A stretch of DNA of 44,651 bases from Streptomyces regalis (GTDB lineage: Bacteria > Actinomycetota > Actinomycetes > Streptomycetales > Streptomycetaceae). Where the stretch lies: contig NZ_LLZG01000276.1 of assembly GCF_001509475.1 (NCBI RefSeq), positions 1 to 44,651 on the forward strand, given 5' to 3'. Shown here in pieces: positions 1 to 7,947 of this stretch (position 1 is the first letter of the stretch; every line of letters starts with the position of its first letter). The position numbers were made by a program, and so were the translations under genes. The notes under the pieces were generated by a model. That model was not told the DNA's origin, made no database searches, and was given only the letters and a program-made list of their open reading frames with translations.

Positions 1-98
1 CCCTCAACGCGCACAAGTCCGGCACCGTCAAGGGCCTGTCCGCCGAGGTCGGCGCCTCCCTCACCTCCGGCGCACCCATCTGCGAAATCAAGGACTGA
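1..98 (+). CDS. Acyl-CoA carboxylase alpha/biotin-carrier subunit, C-terminal end only
   Basis: Only the last 31 complete codons and the stop (TGA 96-98) lie in the window; the 5' part is beyond the left edge. The visible residues (LNAHKSGTVKG ... ICEIKD) match the end of a biotinyl carrier domain, just after the biotinylated MKM motif, which would be off-window. The family carboxylates biotin and passes CO2 to the beta subunit to make malonyl-CoA or methylmalonyl-CoA. Beta and epsilon subunits occur at 14031-15823, so this is probably the matching alpha chain of a cluster-dedicated carboxylase. From this end alone a stand-alone carrier protein cannot be told from a long biotin carboxylase fusion. 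Confidence 0.8.
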   Translation, partial: LNAHKSGTVKGLSAEVGASLTSGAPICEIKD

Positions 99-560
99 GC
101 CTGTCGTACGGCCGTACCCGCCGACGATTCCCTCCCGGCCCGGCAAGCCATTGCACTCGATTCCCACTTCAGTATTGCCGGCCAGTCTACTTTTTCGTGT
201 GCCGTGGCTGATTTCGGAATCAGCGGAGTCGCCATGCGTGAGGGTGAGGTATTTGACGATCTCAAGGCTTCCCGGAACTGAGACGAGAATGCCTTGGAGA
301 CCTCTTGGTTCTCTGTAGTGACGGGGAAACCGCAGAAGCACGGTACAGGGAATCTCTGCCATGTCTTCCCGGCCGTGTCCGGTGCAGAGTTTGCAATTCT
401 CTGACGCTCTTCGCACGTGCTCTTTTCCGTCATGTAACTGTCCGGCGGAACATTGCGGAAACCTGAACAGTGAACCCTTGAAGTTCTATTCCCGGGCGAA
501 GAGGCTCATTACATGCTCCAACCCTTTGACGGAACCTCTGAGATGGCCGAGGAGAGGTAC
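99..560. promoter_or_regulatory. 462-bp intergenic region upstream of the core PKS operon
   Basis: No convincing gene lies here. The base composition is visibly less GC-rich than the flanking genes, as in Streptomyces promoter regions. A perfect 12-bp palindrome, GTACGGCCGTAC, sits at 106-117 just after the carboxylase stop. A near-perfect inverted repeat lies at 207-224 (GCTGATT, four-base loop, AATCAGC). Either could be an operator or a weak terminator. I could not place a convincing -35/-10 pair. The region is the natural site for the main promoter of the genes starting at 561 and for binding of the TetR protein encoded at 2102. Confidence 0.5.
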
Positions 561-2036
561 ATGGACGCCGCAGTAATTGTCGTGGGCGCAGGTCCCGCCG
601 GAATGATGCTGACCGGTGAACTGCGGCTCGCGGGAGTCGATGTCATCGTCCTGGAGCGTCTGGAGGAGCGCACCGGGGAATCCCGTGGCCTGGGTTTCAC
701 CGCGCGCACCATGGAGGTCTTCGACCAGCGGGGCATCCTGTCGCGATTCGGCGAGATCGAGACCAGCAACCAGGGGCACTTCGGTGGGCTGCCGATCGAC
801 TTCGGCGTTCTGGAAGGTGCGTGGCAGGCCGCCAAGACCGTTCCGCAGTCCGTGACCGAGACGCACCTGGAGGAGTGGGCCACCAGCCTGGGCGCCGACA
901 TCCGCCGCGGCCACGAGGTCCTCTCGCTGACCGACGACGGAGCCGGCGTCACCGTCGAGGTTCGTGGCCCCAAGGGTGAACAGACGCTCCGCGCCGACTA
1001 CCTGGTGGGCTGCGACGGTGGCCGCAGCCTGGTGCGCAAGGCCGCCGGCTTCGACTTCCCGGGCACGGCCGCGACGATGGAAATGTTCCTCGCCGACATC
1101 AAGGGTGTCGAACTGCAGCCGCGTATGATCGGCGAGACGCTGCCGGGCGGCATGGTCATGGTCGGCCCGCTGCCCGGCGGAATCACCCGCATCATCGTCT
1201 GCGAGCGCGGAACCCCGCCGCAGCGTCGGGAGGCCCCGCCGACCTGGCACGAGGTTGCCGACGCCTGGAAGCGGCTGACCGGCGACGACATATCGCATGC
1301 GGAGCCGGTCTGGGTCAGTTCCTTCGGCGACGCCACCCGCCAGGTCACCGAGTACCAACGTGGCCGCGTCATTCTGGCCGGCGACTCGGCTCACATCCAC
1401 CTGCCGGCGGGCGGCCAGGGGATGAACACCAGCATCCAGGACGCGGTGAACCTCGGCTGGAAGCTCGCCGCCGTCGTCAACGGCACGGCCACGCAGGACC
1501 TGCTCGACACCTATCACTGTGAGCGGCACGCGGTCGGCAAGCGGCTCCTGATGAACACCCAGGCCCAGGGCCTGCTGTTCCTGAGCGGCCCCGAGGTGCA
1601 GCCGTTGCGTGACGTACTGACCGAGCTCATCGAGTACGACGAGGTTGCCAAGCACCTCGCCGCCATGGTCAGCGGCCTGGAAATCCGCTACGACATCGGC
1701 GCCGGTGAGCACCCGCTGCTCGGCAGGCGCATGCCGCACGTGGGGCTGACGACCGCCAAGCGTGCCACGTCCAGCACCGCACTGCTGAACTCCGCCCGCG
1801 GCGTGCTGCTCGACCTCACCGACAATCCGCGCCTGCGCGCCCGCGCCGCCGACTGGTCCGACAGGGTCGACATCGTCACCGCCGAACCGGGCGCGGTCTC
1901 CGCGGCCAGCGGGCTCGACGGCACCACAGCCGTCCTGATTCGCCCCGACGGCCACGTGGCCTGGGCCGCACCCGGCTCCCATCACGACCTGCCGATGGCG
2001 CTGGAGCGCTGGTTCGGCAAGCCCCTGGCCGGCTGA
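561..2036 (+). CDS. FAD-dependent aromatic polyketide hydroxylase, PgaE/UrdE/JadH type
   Basis: This is a 491-residue class A flavoprotein monooxygenase (FAD_binding_3 family). GAGPAG at residues 9-14 binds the FAD ADP moiety, CDGGRS at about 151-156 is the DG motif, and GDSAHIHLPAGGQGMN from about 274 is the GD motif contacting ribityl and NADPH. A C-terminal thioredoxin-like domain is expected from the family. PgaE, UrdE and LanE homologues hydroxylate angucycline intermediates at C-12 and C-12b. The ATG at 561 was chosen over 513 and 543 because AGGAGAGG lies just upstream and because the protein then matches the usual length of about 490. It is the first gene of the core operon. Exact regiochemistry cannot be read from the sequence. 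Confidence 0.88.
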   Translation: MDAAVIVVGAGPAGMMLTGELRLAGVDVIVLERLEERTGESRGLGFTARTMEVFDQRGILSRFGEIETSNQGHFGGLPIDFGVLEGAWQAAKTVPQSVTETHLEEWATSLGADIRRGHEVLSLTDDGAGVTVEVRGPKGEQTLRADYLVGCDGGRSLVRKAAGFDFPGTAATMEMFLADIKGVELQPRMIGETLPGGMVMVGPLPGGITRIIVCERGTPPQRREAPPTWHEVADAWKRLTGDDISHAEPVWVSSFGDATRQVTEYQRGRVILAGDSAHIHLPAGGQGMNTSIQDAVNLGWKLAAVVNGTATQDLLDTYHCERHAVGKRLLMNTQAQGLLFLSGPEVQPLRDVLTELIEYDEVAKHLAAMVSGLEIRYDIGAGEHPLLGRRMPHVGLTTAKRATSSTALLNSARGVLLDLTDNPRLRARAADWSDRVDIVTAEPGAVSAASGLDGTTAVLIRPDGHVAWAAPGSHHDLPMALERWFGKPLAG

Positions 2037-2101
2037 GCGCCCCGCAGCCCGCCGACGCGCACCCAGTCCTTGGACCAGCACATCACTTGGAGGAGCACCG
2101 A

Positions 2102-2761
2102 ATGGCCACGCCGCAGGCAACCGTCGAGCGCGTCCAGGCAGGCCCGGCGGAGCAGCGCCGGGACGTCGTACGAGCGGCCCGCGTCGTCTTCGCCCGAGAG
2201 GGCTGGACCCACACCACCCTCGAGGCCGTTGCCGCCGAGGCGGGCCGCGAACAGGCGGCCGTCGAGCACTACTTCAGGGACAAGGAGCAACTGCTGCTCT
2301 CCGTCCTGCTGGAGAGCTCCGCCTCGGTCGCCGCAGCGCTCACGGTGGTCGCCGAGAGCCACCTCGTCGACGTCACCGACCTCGAGCAGCAACTCACCGA
2401 CCTGGGCCGTGCCTGGGTGACTCCGCTGGAGACCTTCCCCGAGCACTTCGCGATCGTCCGGCACGTCAGCGCCGAGGCCCCCCGGCTGCCCGCCGATTTC
2501 CTGGAGATGTGGCAGACAGCCGGCCCCCGGCAGGCCCAGCGCGAGCTGGCCCGCAGGCTGCAGCGCCTCGCCGATGCGGGCCTGCTCGACATCGTCGACG
2601 CCGACCACGCTGCCGGGTGCTTCATCCAGTTGGTCGCCGCCGACCTCGTTCGGCGCTCGTTCCACGGCGCCCTGCCGCTCGCGGACTTCGAGACCGACGC
2701 ACTGATCGCCGCTGGGGTGGCGGACTTCGTCCGGCTGTTCAGCCCGAGGCCGGTCCGCTGA
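2102..2761 (+). CDS. TetR-family transcriptional regulator
   Basis: The product has 219 residues with an N-terminal helix-turn-helix (QRRDVVRAARVVFAREGW, then TTLEAVAAEAG ... HYFRDKEQLL at roughly residues 20-65) and a divergent helical ligand-binding domain. The ATG at 2102 is preceded by GGAGGA at 2089-2094. The gene is embedded in the biosynthetic operon, between the first hydroxylase and the cyclase, so it is co-transcribed with what it probably controls. That suggests feedback by a pathway intermediate or product, possibly through a site in 99-560. Target and ligand are inference. No SARP or other activator is visible in the window. Confidence 0.85.
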   Translation: MATPQATVERVQAGPAEQRRDVVRAARVVFAREGWTHTTLEAVAAEAGREQAAVEHYFRDKEQLLLSVLLESSASVAAALTVVAESHLVDVTDLEQQLTDLGRAWVTPLETFPEHFAIVRHVSAEAPRLPADFLEMWQTAGPRQAQRELARRLQRLADAGLLDIVDADHAAGCFIQLVAADLVRRSFHGALPLADFETDALIAAGVADFVRLFSPRPVR

Positions 2762-2799
2762 CCCACGAAGAGCACCTCGTCACGGAAAAGAGAGAAGAC

Positions 2800-3129
2800 A
2801 TGCACAGCACCCTGATCGTGGCCCGGATGGACGTGGAGTCCAGCGCCGAAGTGGCCAAGCTCTTCAGCGAGTTCGACCGGACCGAGATGCCGCATCGCAT
2901 GGGCACCCGACGCCGCCAGTTGTTCTCGTACAACGGCCTGTACTTCCACCTGCAGGACTTCGACGGCGAGAACGGCGGCGAGCTGATCGAGGAGGCCAAG
3001 ACGGACCCGCGGTTCGTGCAGATCAGCCAGGACCTCAAGCCGTTCATCGCGGCGTACGACCCCGCGACCTGGCGGTCGCCCGCCGACGCCATGGCCACCC
3101 GCTTCTACAACTGGACGGCCGCTCAGTGA
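2800..3129 (+). CDS. Polyketide cyclase, TcmI/UrdF/JadI type
   Basis: This 109-residue protein has the length and pattern of the small polyketide cyclase family (ferredoxin-like fold; TcmI, SnoaL-independent). Typical segments are the N-terminal STLIVARMD strand, the [20 protein letters not shown] block at about residues 40-60, and the [24 protein letters not shown]-terminal segment. In angucycline clusters this family closes the last rings and gives the angular benz[a]anthracene. The gene lies directly upstream of the minimal PKS, the position held by urdF, lanF and pgaF. The purine-rich AAAGAGAGAAG precedes the ATG. Confidence 0.88.
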   Translation: MHSTLIVARMDVESSAEVAKLFSEFDRTEMPHRMGTRRRQLFSYNGLYFHLQDFDGENGGELIEEAKTDPRFVQISQDLKPFIAAYDPATWRSPADAMATRFYNWTAAQ

Positions 3130-3166
3130 AGCCGTCTTCCGCCGACACGATGGGAGGTCACCGCTC

Positions 3167-4435
3167 ATGGGCCGCCGGGTAGTAATCACGGGAGTGGGAG
3201 TGCTCGCGCCGGGCGGTATCGGCGCCAAGAGCTTCTGGAGTCTGCTGAGCGAAGGACGCACGGCGACCCGGAGGATCACCTTCTTCGACCCCTCCTCCTT
3301 CCGTTCCAGAGTCGCGGCCGAGGCCGACTTCGACCCCCACCTGCACGGGCTGACTCCGCAGGAGATCCGTCGCATGGACCGCGCCGCCCAGTTCGCGGTG
3401 GTCACCGCCCGTGAGGCCCTTGCCGACAGCGGGCTCGAACTCGCCGGCTTCGACCCGCACCGCACCGGTGTCACCATCGGTAGCGCGGTTGGCGCGACCA
3501 CCGGGCTCGACGACGAGTACCGCGTGGTCAGTGACGGGGGCGCACTTGACCTGGTCGACCACACCTACGCGCCGCAGCACCTGTACAACTACTTCGTGCC
3601 CAGCTCCTTCTCGGCCGAGGTGGCCTGGGCGGTCGGTGCCGAAGGCCCGGCCACGGTGGTCTCCACCGGCTGCACCTCCGGTCTCGACTCGGTCGGCCAC
3701 GCCGTCGAGCTGATTCGCGAGGGCACCGCCGACGTGATGATCGCCGGCGCGACGGACGCCCCGATCTCGCCGATCACCATGGCGTGCTTCGACGCGATCA
3801 AGGCCACCACGCCGCGCAACGACGATCCCGAGCACGCCTCCCGGCCCTTCGACGGCACCCGCAACGGCTTCGTGCTCGGCGAGGGCAGCGCCGTCTTTGT
3901 CCTCGAAGAGCTGGCGAGCGCGCAGCGGCGCGGGGCGCACATCTACGCCGAGATCGCCGGCTACGCCTCGCGCTGCAACGCCTTTCACATGACAGGTCTG
4001 CGCCCCGACGGTCGCGAGATGTCCGAGGCCATCAACGTCGCCCTCGGCGAGGCCCGGATGAACGGTGATCAGATCGACTACATCAACGCGCACGGCTCCG
4101 GCACCAAGCAGAACGACCGGCACGAGACCGCCGCGTTCAAGCTCAGCCTCGGCGACCACGCGTACCGCACCCCGGTGAGTTCCATCAAGTCGATGGTGGG
4201 CCACTCGCTCGGCGCCATCGGCTCGATCGAGATCGCCGCGTCCGTACTCGCGATGGAGCACGACATGGTGCCGCCCACCGCGAACCTGCACACCCCGGAC
4301 CCGGAGTGCGATCTGGACTACGTGCCGCTCACCGCGCGTGAGCAGCGTACCGACGCGGTCCTGACGGTCGGCAGCGGATTCGGCGGATTCCAGAGCGCGA
4401 TGGTGCTGGCCCGACCCGAGAGGAGCGTGGCATGA
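3167..4435 (+). CDS. Type II PKS ketosynthase alpha subunit (KS-alpha)
   Basis: The 422-residue protein is a full-length KS-alpha. The catalytic triad is intact: Cys169 in STGCTSG, His309 in [11 protein letters not shown], and His346 in VGHSLGA, the same numbering as the actinorhodin enzyme. It catalyses decarboxylative condensation of malonyl-ACP units as a heterodimer with KS-beta. GGGAGGT at 3152-3158 precedes the start. The stop overlaps the KS-beta start by four bases (ATGA, 4432-4435), which implies translational coupling and 1:1 synthesis. Confidence 0.97.
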   Translation: MGRRVVITGVGVLAPGGIGAKSFWSLLSEGRTATRRITFFDPSSFRSRVAAEADFDPHLHGLTPQEIRRMDRAAQFAVVTAREALADSGLELAGFDPHRTGVTIGSAVGATTGLDDEYRVVSDGGALDLVDHTYAPQHLYNYFVPSSFSAEVAWAVGAEGPATVVSTGCTSGLDSVGHAVELIREGTADVMIAGATDAPISPITMACFDAIKATTPRNDDPEHASRPFDGTRNGFVLGEGSAVFVLEELASAQRRGAHIYAEIAGYASRCNAFHMTGLRPDGREMSEAINVALGEARMNGDQIDYINAHGSGTKQNDRHETAAFKLSLGDHAYRTPVSSIKSMVGHSLGAIGSIEIAASVLAMEHDMVPPTANLHTPDPECDLDYVPLTAREQRTDAVLTVGSGFGGFQSAMVLARPERSVA

Positions 4436-5649
4436 GTGTCAAGACCGTCATCACCGGTATCGGCGTCGCGACGGCCAACGGGCTCGGCGTGGACGAGTTC
4501 TGGGCCGCCACCAGGGTCGGCAAGAACGCCATCGGCCGGGTCACCCGCTTCGACGCGTCGTCCTACCCCGCGCGGCTGGCCGGCGAAGTCCGTGGCTTCG
4601 AGGTCTCGGAACACCTGCCCAGCCGGCTGATCCCGCAGACAGACCGGATGACCCAGCTCGCCCTGGTCGCCGCCGACTGCGCCTTCGAGGACGCGGGTGT
4701 CGAGCCCGGCAACATCCCGGAGTTCGACATGGGCGTCGTCACCGCATCCACCTCGGGCGGTTTCGAGTTCGGCCAGAACGAGCTCAAGAAGCTGTGGAGC
4801 CAGGGCAGCCAGTACGTCAGCGCGTACCAGTCCTTCGCCTGGTTCTACGCCGTCAACAGCGGCCAGATCTCCATCCGCAACGGTATGAAGGGCCCTAGTG
4901 GCGTGGTCGTCAGCGACCACGCGGGCGGCCTCGACGCCATTGCCCAGGCGCGGCGTCAGATCCGCAAGGGCAGCAAGCTGATCTTCTCCGGCGGCTTCGA
5001 CGCCTCGATCTGTCCCTGGGGCTGGGTCGCCCAGGTCGCCGGCGGCCGGCTCTCCACCAGCGACGAGCCCGACCGCGCCTATCTGCCCTTCGACGCGGCC
5101 GCGAACGGCTATGTGCCCGGCGAGGGCGGTGCGCTGCTCATCCTCGAGGACATCCGGACCGCCCGCGAGCGGGGCGCCGAGAACATCTACGGGGAGGTCG
5201 CCGGCTATGGCGCGACCTTCGACCCGAAGCCCGGCAGCGGCCGTGAGCCGGGGCTGCGCCGCGCCATCGCGGTGGCGCTCGCCGACGCGGGAGTGGAGGC
5301 CGGTGAAGTCGACGTGGTCTTCGCCGACGCCGCCGGCTCCCCGGACCTGGACCGCCAGGAGGCCGACGCGATCACTGCGGTGTTCGGGCCGTCCGGGGTC
5401 CCGGTCACCGCGCCCAAGACGATGATCGGCCGCCTCTATTCCGGCGCCGCGCCGGTCGACGTGGTCTCCGCGGTCCTGGCCATCCGCGAGGGCCTGATCC
5501 CGCCCACCACCAATGTCGAGTTGTCGCCCGAGTACGACCTCGACCTGGTGACGGGCCAGCCGCGGACCGCGTCGGTGCGCACCGCCCTGGTGCTCGCCCG
5601 CGGCGTCGGTGGCTTCAACTCCGCCGTCGTCGTCCGCGCCACCGGCTGA
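4432..5649 (+). CDS. Type II PKS chain length factor (KS-beta)
   Basis: The product has 405 residues and is homologous to KS-alpha but lacks the nucleophilic cysteine. The aligned segment reads [12 protein letters not shown], placing His163 (codon 4918-4920) where KS-alpha has Cys169 and where characterised KS-beta proteins usually carry a conserved Gln. KS-beta sets chain length and is linked to malonyl-ACP decarboxylation during priming. For an angucycline a decaketide would be expected. The gene is coupled to KS-alpha by an ATGA overlap. The downstream spacer to the ACP gene (99 bp) holds two hairpins. Confidence 0.95.
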   Translation: MSVKTVITGIGVATANGLGVDEFWAATRVGKNAIGRVTRFDASSYPARLAGEVRGFEVSEHLPSRLIPQTDRMTQLALVAADCAFEDAGVEPGNIPEFDMGVVTASTSGGFEFGQNELKKLWSQGSQYVSAYQSFAWFYAVNSGQISIRNGMKGPSGVVVSDHAGGLDAIAQARRQIRKGSKLIFSGGFDASICPWGWVAQVAGGRLSTSDEPDRAYLPFDAAANGYVPGEGGALLILEDIRTARERGAENIYGEVAGYGATFDPKPGSGREPGLRRAIAVALADAGVEAGEVDVVFADAAGSPDLDRQEADAITAVFGPSGVPVTAPKTMIGRLYSGAAPVDVVSAVLAIREGLIPPTTNVELSPEYDLDLVTGQPRTASVRTALVLARGVGGFNSAVVVRATG

Positions 5650-5662
5650 CCCGTCGTCCGTC

Positions 5663-5729
5663 CCCGCCGCCCAGCCACTTCCCGGGCGGCGGGTACCTCA
5701 CCGCTCCGCACCCACGCAGCCGGTGCGGA
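5663..5729 (+). repeat. Two consecutive hairpins between KS-beta and ACP
   Basis: Hairpin 1 pairs 5663-5672 (CCCGCCGCCC) with 5684-5693 (GGGCGGCGGG), a perfect 10-bp stem. Hairpin 2 pairs 5705-5712 (TCCGCACC) with 5722-5729 (GGTGCGGA), a perfect 8-bp stem. Neither has a T tract. They may act as partial terminators or as RNA processing or stability elements that set ACP level relative to the ketosynthases. Confidence 0.6.
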
Positions 5730-5748
5730 AATCGAGAAAGGGACCCAC

Positions 5749-6018
5749 ATGTCCGAGCAGGAATTCACCATCACGGACCTCACGCGCATTCTGCTTGAGG
5801 GCGCCGGCGCCGGCGAGGGGATCGACCTCGGCGGCGACATCCTCGACACCGACTTCGAGGAGTTGGGCTACGAGTCCCTCGCCCTTCTGGAGACCGGTGG
5901 CCGAATAGAGCGCGAGTACGGCATATCGCTCGACGACGACATCTTCACCGACCACCGCACGCCGCGGGCCCTGGTGGCAGCGATCAACGGCTATCTCAAG
6001 GAGCTCGTCGCCCCCTGA
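5749..6018 (+). CDS. Type II PKS acyl carrier protein
   Basis: The 89-residue acidic protein carries the phosphopantetheine attachment motif LGYESLALLE with Ser43 as the modified residue. It holds the growing poly-beta-ketone and shuttles it between KS, KR and cyclases. The ATG at 5749 follows GAGAAAGGGA. Unlike its neighbours it is separated from both adjacent genes by 87-99 bp, each spacer containing a pair of hairpins, so its mRNA segment may be controlled separately. It should be activated by the PPTase at 12907. Confidence 0.96.
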   Translation: MSEQEFTITDLTRILLEGAGAGEGIDLGGDILDTDFEELGYESLALLETGGRIEREYGISLDDDIFTDHRTPRALVAAINGYLKELVAP

Positions 6019-6019
6019 C

Positions 6020-6100
6020 GTACAGGGCCTGCGGGCCTGCCCGCAGGCGCTGTACGAACCCGTCGTCACGCCCCGCCGCGCCGGGCTTCGGCGCGGCGGG
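6020..6100 (+). repeat. Two strong hairpins between ACP and ketoreductase
   Basis: Hairpin 1 pairs 6020-6035 with 6040-6055 (16-bp stem, one mismatch, four-base loop CCTG), starting right after the ACP stop. Hairpin 2 pairs 6072-6083 (CCCGCCGCGCCG) with 6089-6100 (perfect 12-bp stem, five-base loop). There is no T tract, which is common for Streptomyces terminators. Because the ketoreductase follows at 6142 and belongs to the same pathway, partial termination or 3'-end protection of the minimal-PKS mRNA is more likely than full termination. Confidence 0.65.
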
Positions 6101-6141
6101 CGCGTATGCCAAGCCTCTTTTTGCCTATGGAGAACAGACAC

Positions 6142-6927
6142 ATGTCGCAGCAGGACAAGAGGGTCGCCCTCGTCACGGGTGGCACCAGCGGAATCGGGCT
6201 CGCCGTCGCTCGGCTTCTGGCCCGCCAGAACCACCGGGTGTTCATCGGCGCGCGCAGTGCCGACAACGTCGCCGAGACCGTCAAGCAGCTCCGGGACGAG
6301 GGACTCGACGTTGACGGCACCACCCTCGACGTCCGCTCCACGGACGACGCCCGCGCCTTCGTGCAGGCCGCGCTCGACCGCTTCGGCACCGTCGACGTGC
6401 TGGTCAACAACGCCGGACGCAGCGGTGGCGGGGTCACCGCCGACATCACCGACGGGCTGTGGGACGACGTCATCGACACCAACCTCAACAGTGTCTTCCG
6501 GTTGACCCGCGAGGTGCTCACCACCGGCGGACTGCGCGCCAAGGACCGCGGCCGCATCATCAACATCGCCTCCACCGCCGGCAAGCAGGGTGTCGTCCTC
6601 GGCGCCCCCTACTCGGCCTCCAAGCACGGCGTCGTCGGCTTCACCAAGGCCCTCGGCAACGAACTGGCCCCGACCGGCATCACCGTGAACGCCGTATGCC
6701 CCGGCTATGTCGAGACGCCCATGGCGCAACGGGTCCGCCAGGGCTACGCAGCCGCGTACGACGCCACCGAGGAGGCGATCCTCGAGAAGTTCCAGTCGAA
6801 GATTCCGCTCGGCCGCTACTCGACCCCCGAGGAAGTGGCGGGTCTCGTCGGCTATCTCGCATCCGACACCGCCGCCTCCATCACCTCGCAGGCCCTCAAC
6901 GTCTGCGGTGGCCTCGGCAACTTCTGA
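6142..6927 (+). CDS. Polyketide C-9 ketoreductase, ActIII/UrdD type
   Basis: This 261-residue short-chain dehydrogenase has exactly the length of the actinorhodin KR. TGGTSGIG at residues 12-19 binds NADPH, NNAG is present, and the catalytic YSASK motif corresponds to Tyr157/Lys161. The C-terminal GITVNAVCPGYVETPM and ALNVCGGLGNF segments are typical. It reduces the C-9 ketone of the nascent chain. The proline of the family's PGG motif (Pro94 in ActIII) reads Ser here (NNAGRSGGG). ATG 6142 was chosen over 6106 because GGAGAA at 6129-6134 is well placed and the length then matches the family. Confidence 0.94.
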   Translation: MSQQDKRVALVTGGTSGIGLAVARLLARQNHRVFIGARSADNVAETVKQLRDEGLDVDGTTLDVRSTDDARAFVQAALDRFGTVDVLVNNAGRSGGGVTADITDGLWDDVIDTNLNSVFRLTREVLTTGGLRAKDRGRIINIASTAGKQGVVLGAPYSASKHGVVGFTKALGNELAPTGITVNAVCPGYVETPMAQRVRQGYAAAYDATEEAILEKFQSKIPLGRYSTPEEVAGLVGYLASDTAASITSQALNVCGGLGNF

Positions 6928-7000
6928 GCCGAACAGGGCCGAACACGTACGCCCCGTCCGGCCCACCCGAACCCGATCCCCGAAACCGAGGAGCAACAGC

Positions 7001-7945
7001 ATGTCCCAGCCCGGCCTGCGTGAGGTGGAGCACGAGATCACGGTCTCTGCTCCGGCCGCCGCCGTGTACCGGCTGATCGCCGAGGTGCGGAACTGGCCGC
7101 GGATCTTCCCGCCGACCATCTACGTCGAACGCGAGGCGCAGGGCGAGGGCGCCGAGCGCATCCGCATCTGGGCCACCGCCAACGGCGAGGCCAAGAACTG
7201 GACTTCGCGCCGCACCCTGGACCCGGAGCAGCTGCGGATCACCTTCCGCCAGGAGGTCTCCGCACCCCCGGTCGCCGCCATGGGCGGCACATGGATCATC
7301 GAGCCCGTCTCCGGGGGCGAGTCCCGGGTCCGGCTCCTGCACGACTACCGGGCCATCGACGACGATCCGAAGAGCCTGGAGTGGATCGACGAGGCCGTCG
7401 ACCGCAACTCCCGCTCCGAGCTGGCCGCGCTGAAGAACAACGTCGAGGCCGCGCACGCCGCCGAGGACCTGACGTTCTCGTTCGAGGACACGGTCCAGGT
7501 CAACGGCTCGGCCAAGGACGTCTTCGACTTCATCAACGAGGCGCAGGCCTGGCCCGACCGTCTGCCGCACGTGTCCACCGTCCGCTTCGAGGAGTCCACC
7601 CCGGGCCTGCAGGAGCTGGAGATGGACACCCGCGCCAAGGATGGCTCGGTACACACCACCAAGTCGTACCGAGTGACCTTCCCGCACGAGAAGATCGCCT
7701 ACAAGCAGGTGACCCTGCCGGCGCTGATGACGCTGCACACCGGCTACTGGACATTCGCCGAGAACGACGCGGGCGTCGCTGCTTCCTCCCAGCACACGGT
7801 CACCATCAACACCGCCAACATCGCCAGGATCCTCGGCCCGGACGCGACCGTGGAGCACGCCAAGGAGTACGTCAGGAACGCCCTGTCCACCAACAGCCGC
7901 GCCACCCTGGGCCACGCCAAGGACTACGCGGAAGCGCGGGCCTGA
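7001..7945 (+). CDS. Didomain aromatase/cyclase, UrdL/ActVII type
   Basis: The 314-residue protein contains two SRPBCC (START-like helix-grip) domains, about residues 8-145 and 158-300, each beginning with a sequence of the type EITVSAPAAAVYRLIAEVRNWP / DTVQVNGSAKDVFDFINEAQAWP. Didomain ARO/CYCs fold and aromatise the first ring (C7-C12) of KR-reduced chains, which agrees with the adjacent ketoreductase. GAGGAG precedes the ATG at 7001. The stop is separated from the next gene by only two bases, so the two are probably coupled. Confidence 0.93.
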   Translation: MSQPGLREVEHEITVSAPAAAVYRLIAEVRNWPRIFPPTIYVEREAQGEGAERIRIWATANGEAKNWTSRRTLDPEQLRITFRQEVSAPPVAAMGGTWIIEPVSGGESRVRLLHDYRAIDDDPKSLEWIDEAVDRNSRSELAALKNNVEAAHAAEDLTFSFEDTVQVNGSAKDVFDFINEAQAWPDRLPHVSTVRFEESTPGLQELEMDTRAKDGSVHTTKSYRVTFPHEKIAYKQVTLPALMTLHTGYWTFAENDAGVAASSQHTVTINTANIARILGPDATVEHAKEYVRNALSTNSRATLGHAKDYAEARA

Positions 7946-7947
7946 CC

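Noticed and set aside
234..281. 15-codon frame between the palindrome and the hydroxylase gene
   Set aside because: Too short and without a convincing ribosome site or conservation evidence.
361..576. Small plus-strand frame upstream of the first hydroxylase gene
   Set aside because: It overlaps the ribosome site and start of the hydroxylase gene, has no ribosome site of its own, and resembles no protein family.
486..2120. Long minus-strand frame opposite the first hydroxylase
   Set aside because: It mirrors the GC-rich third positions of the plus-strand gene, shows Gly/Val/Arg-rich translation without motifs, and covers the promoter side of the real gene.
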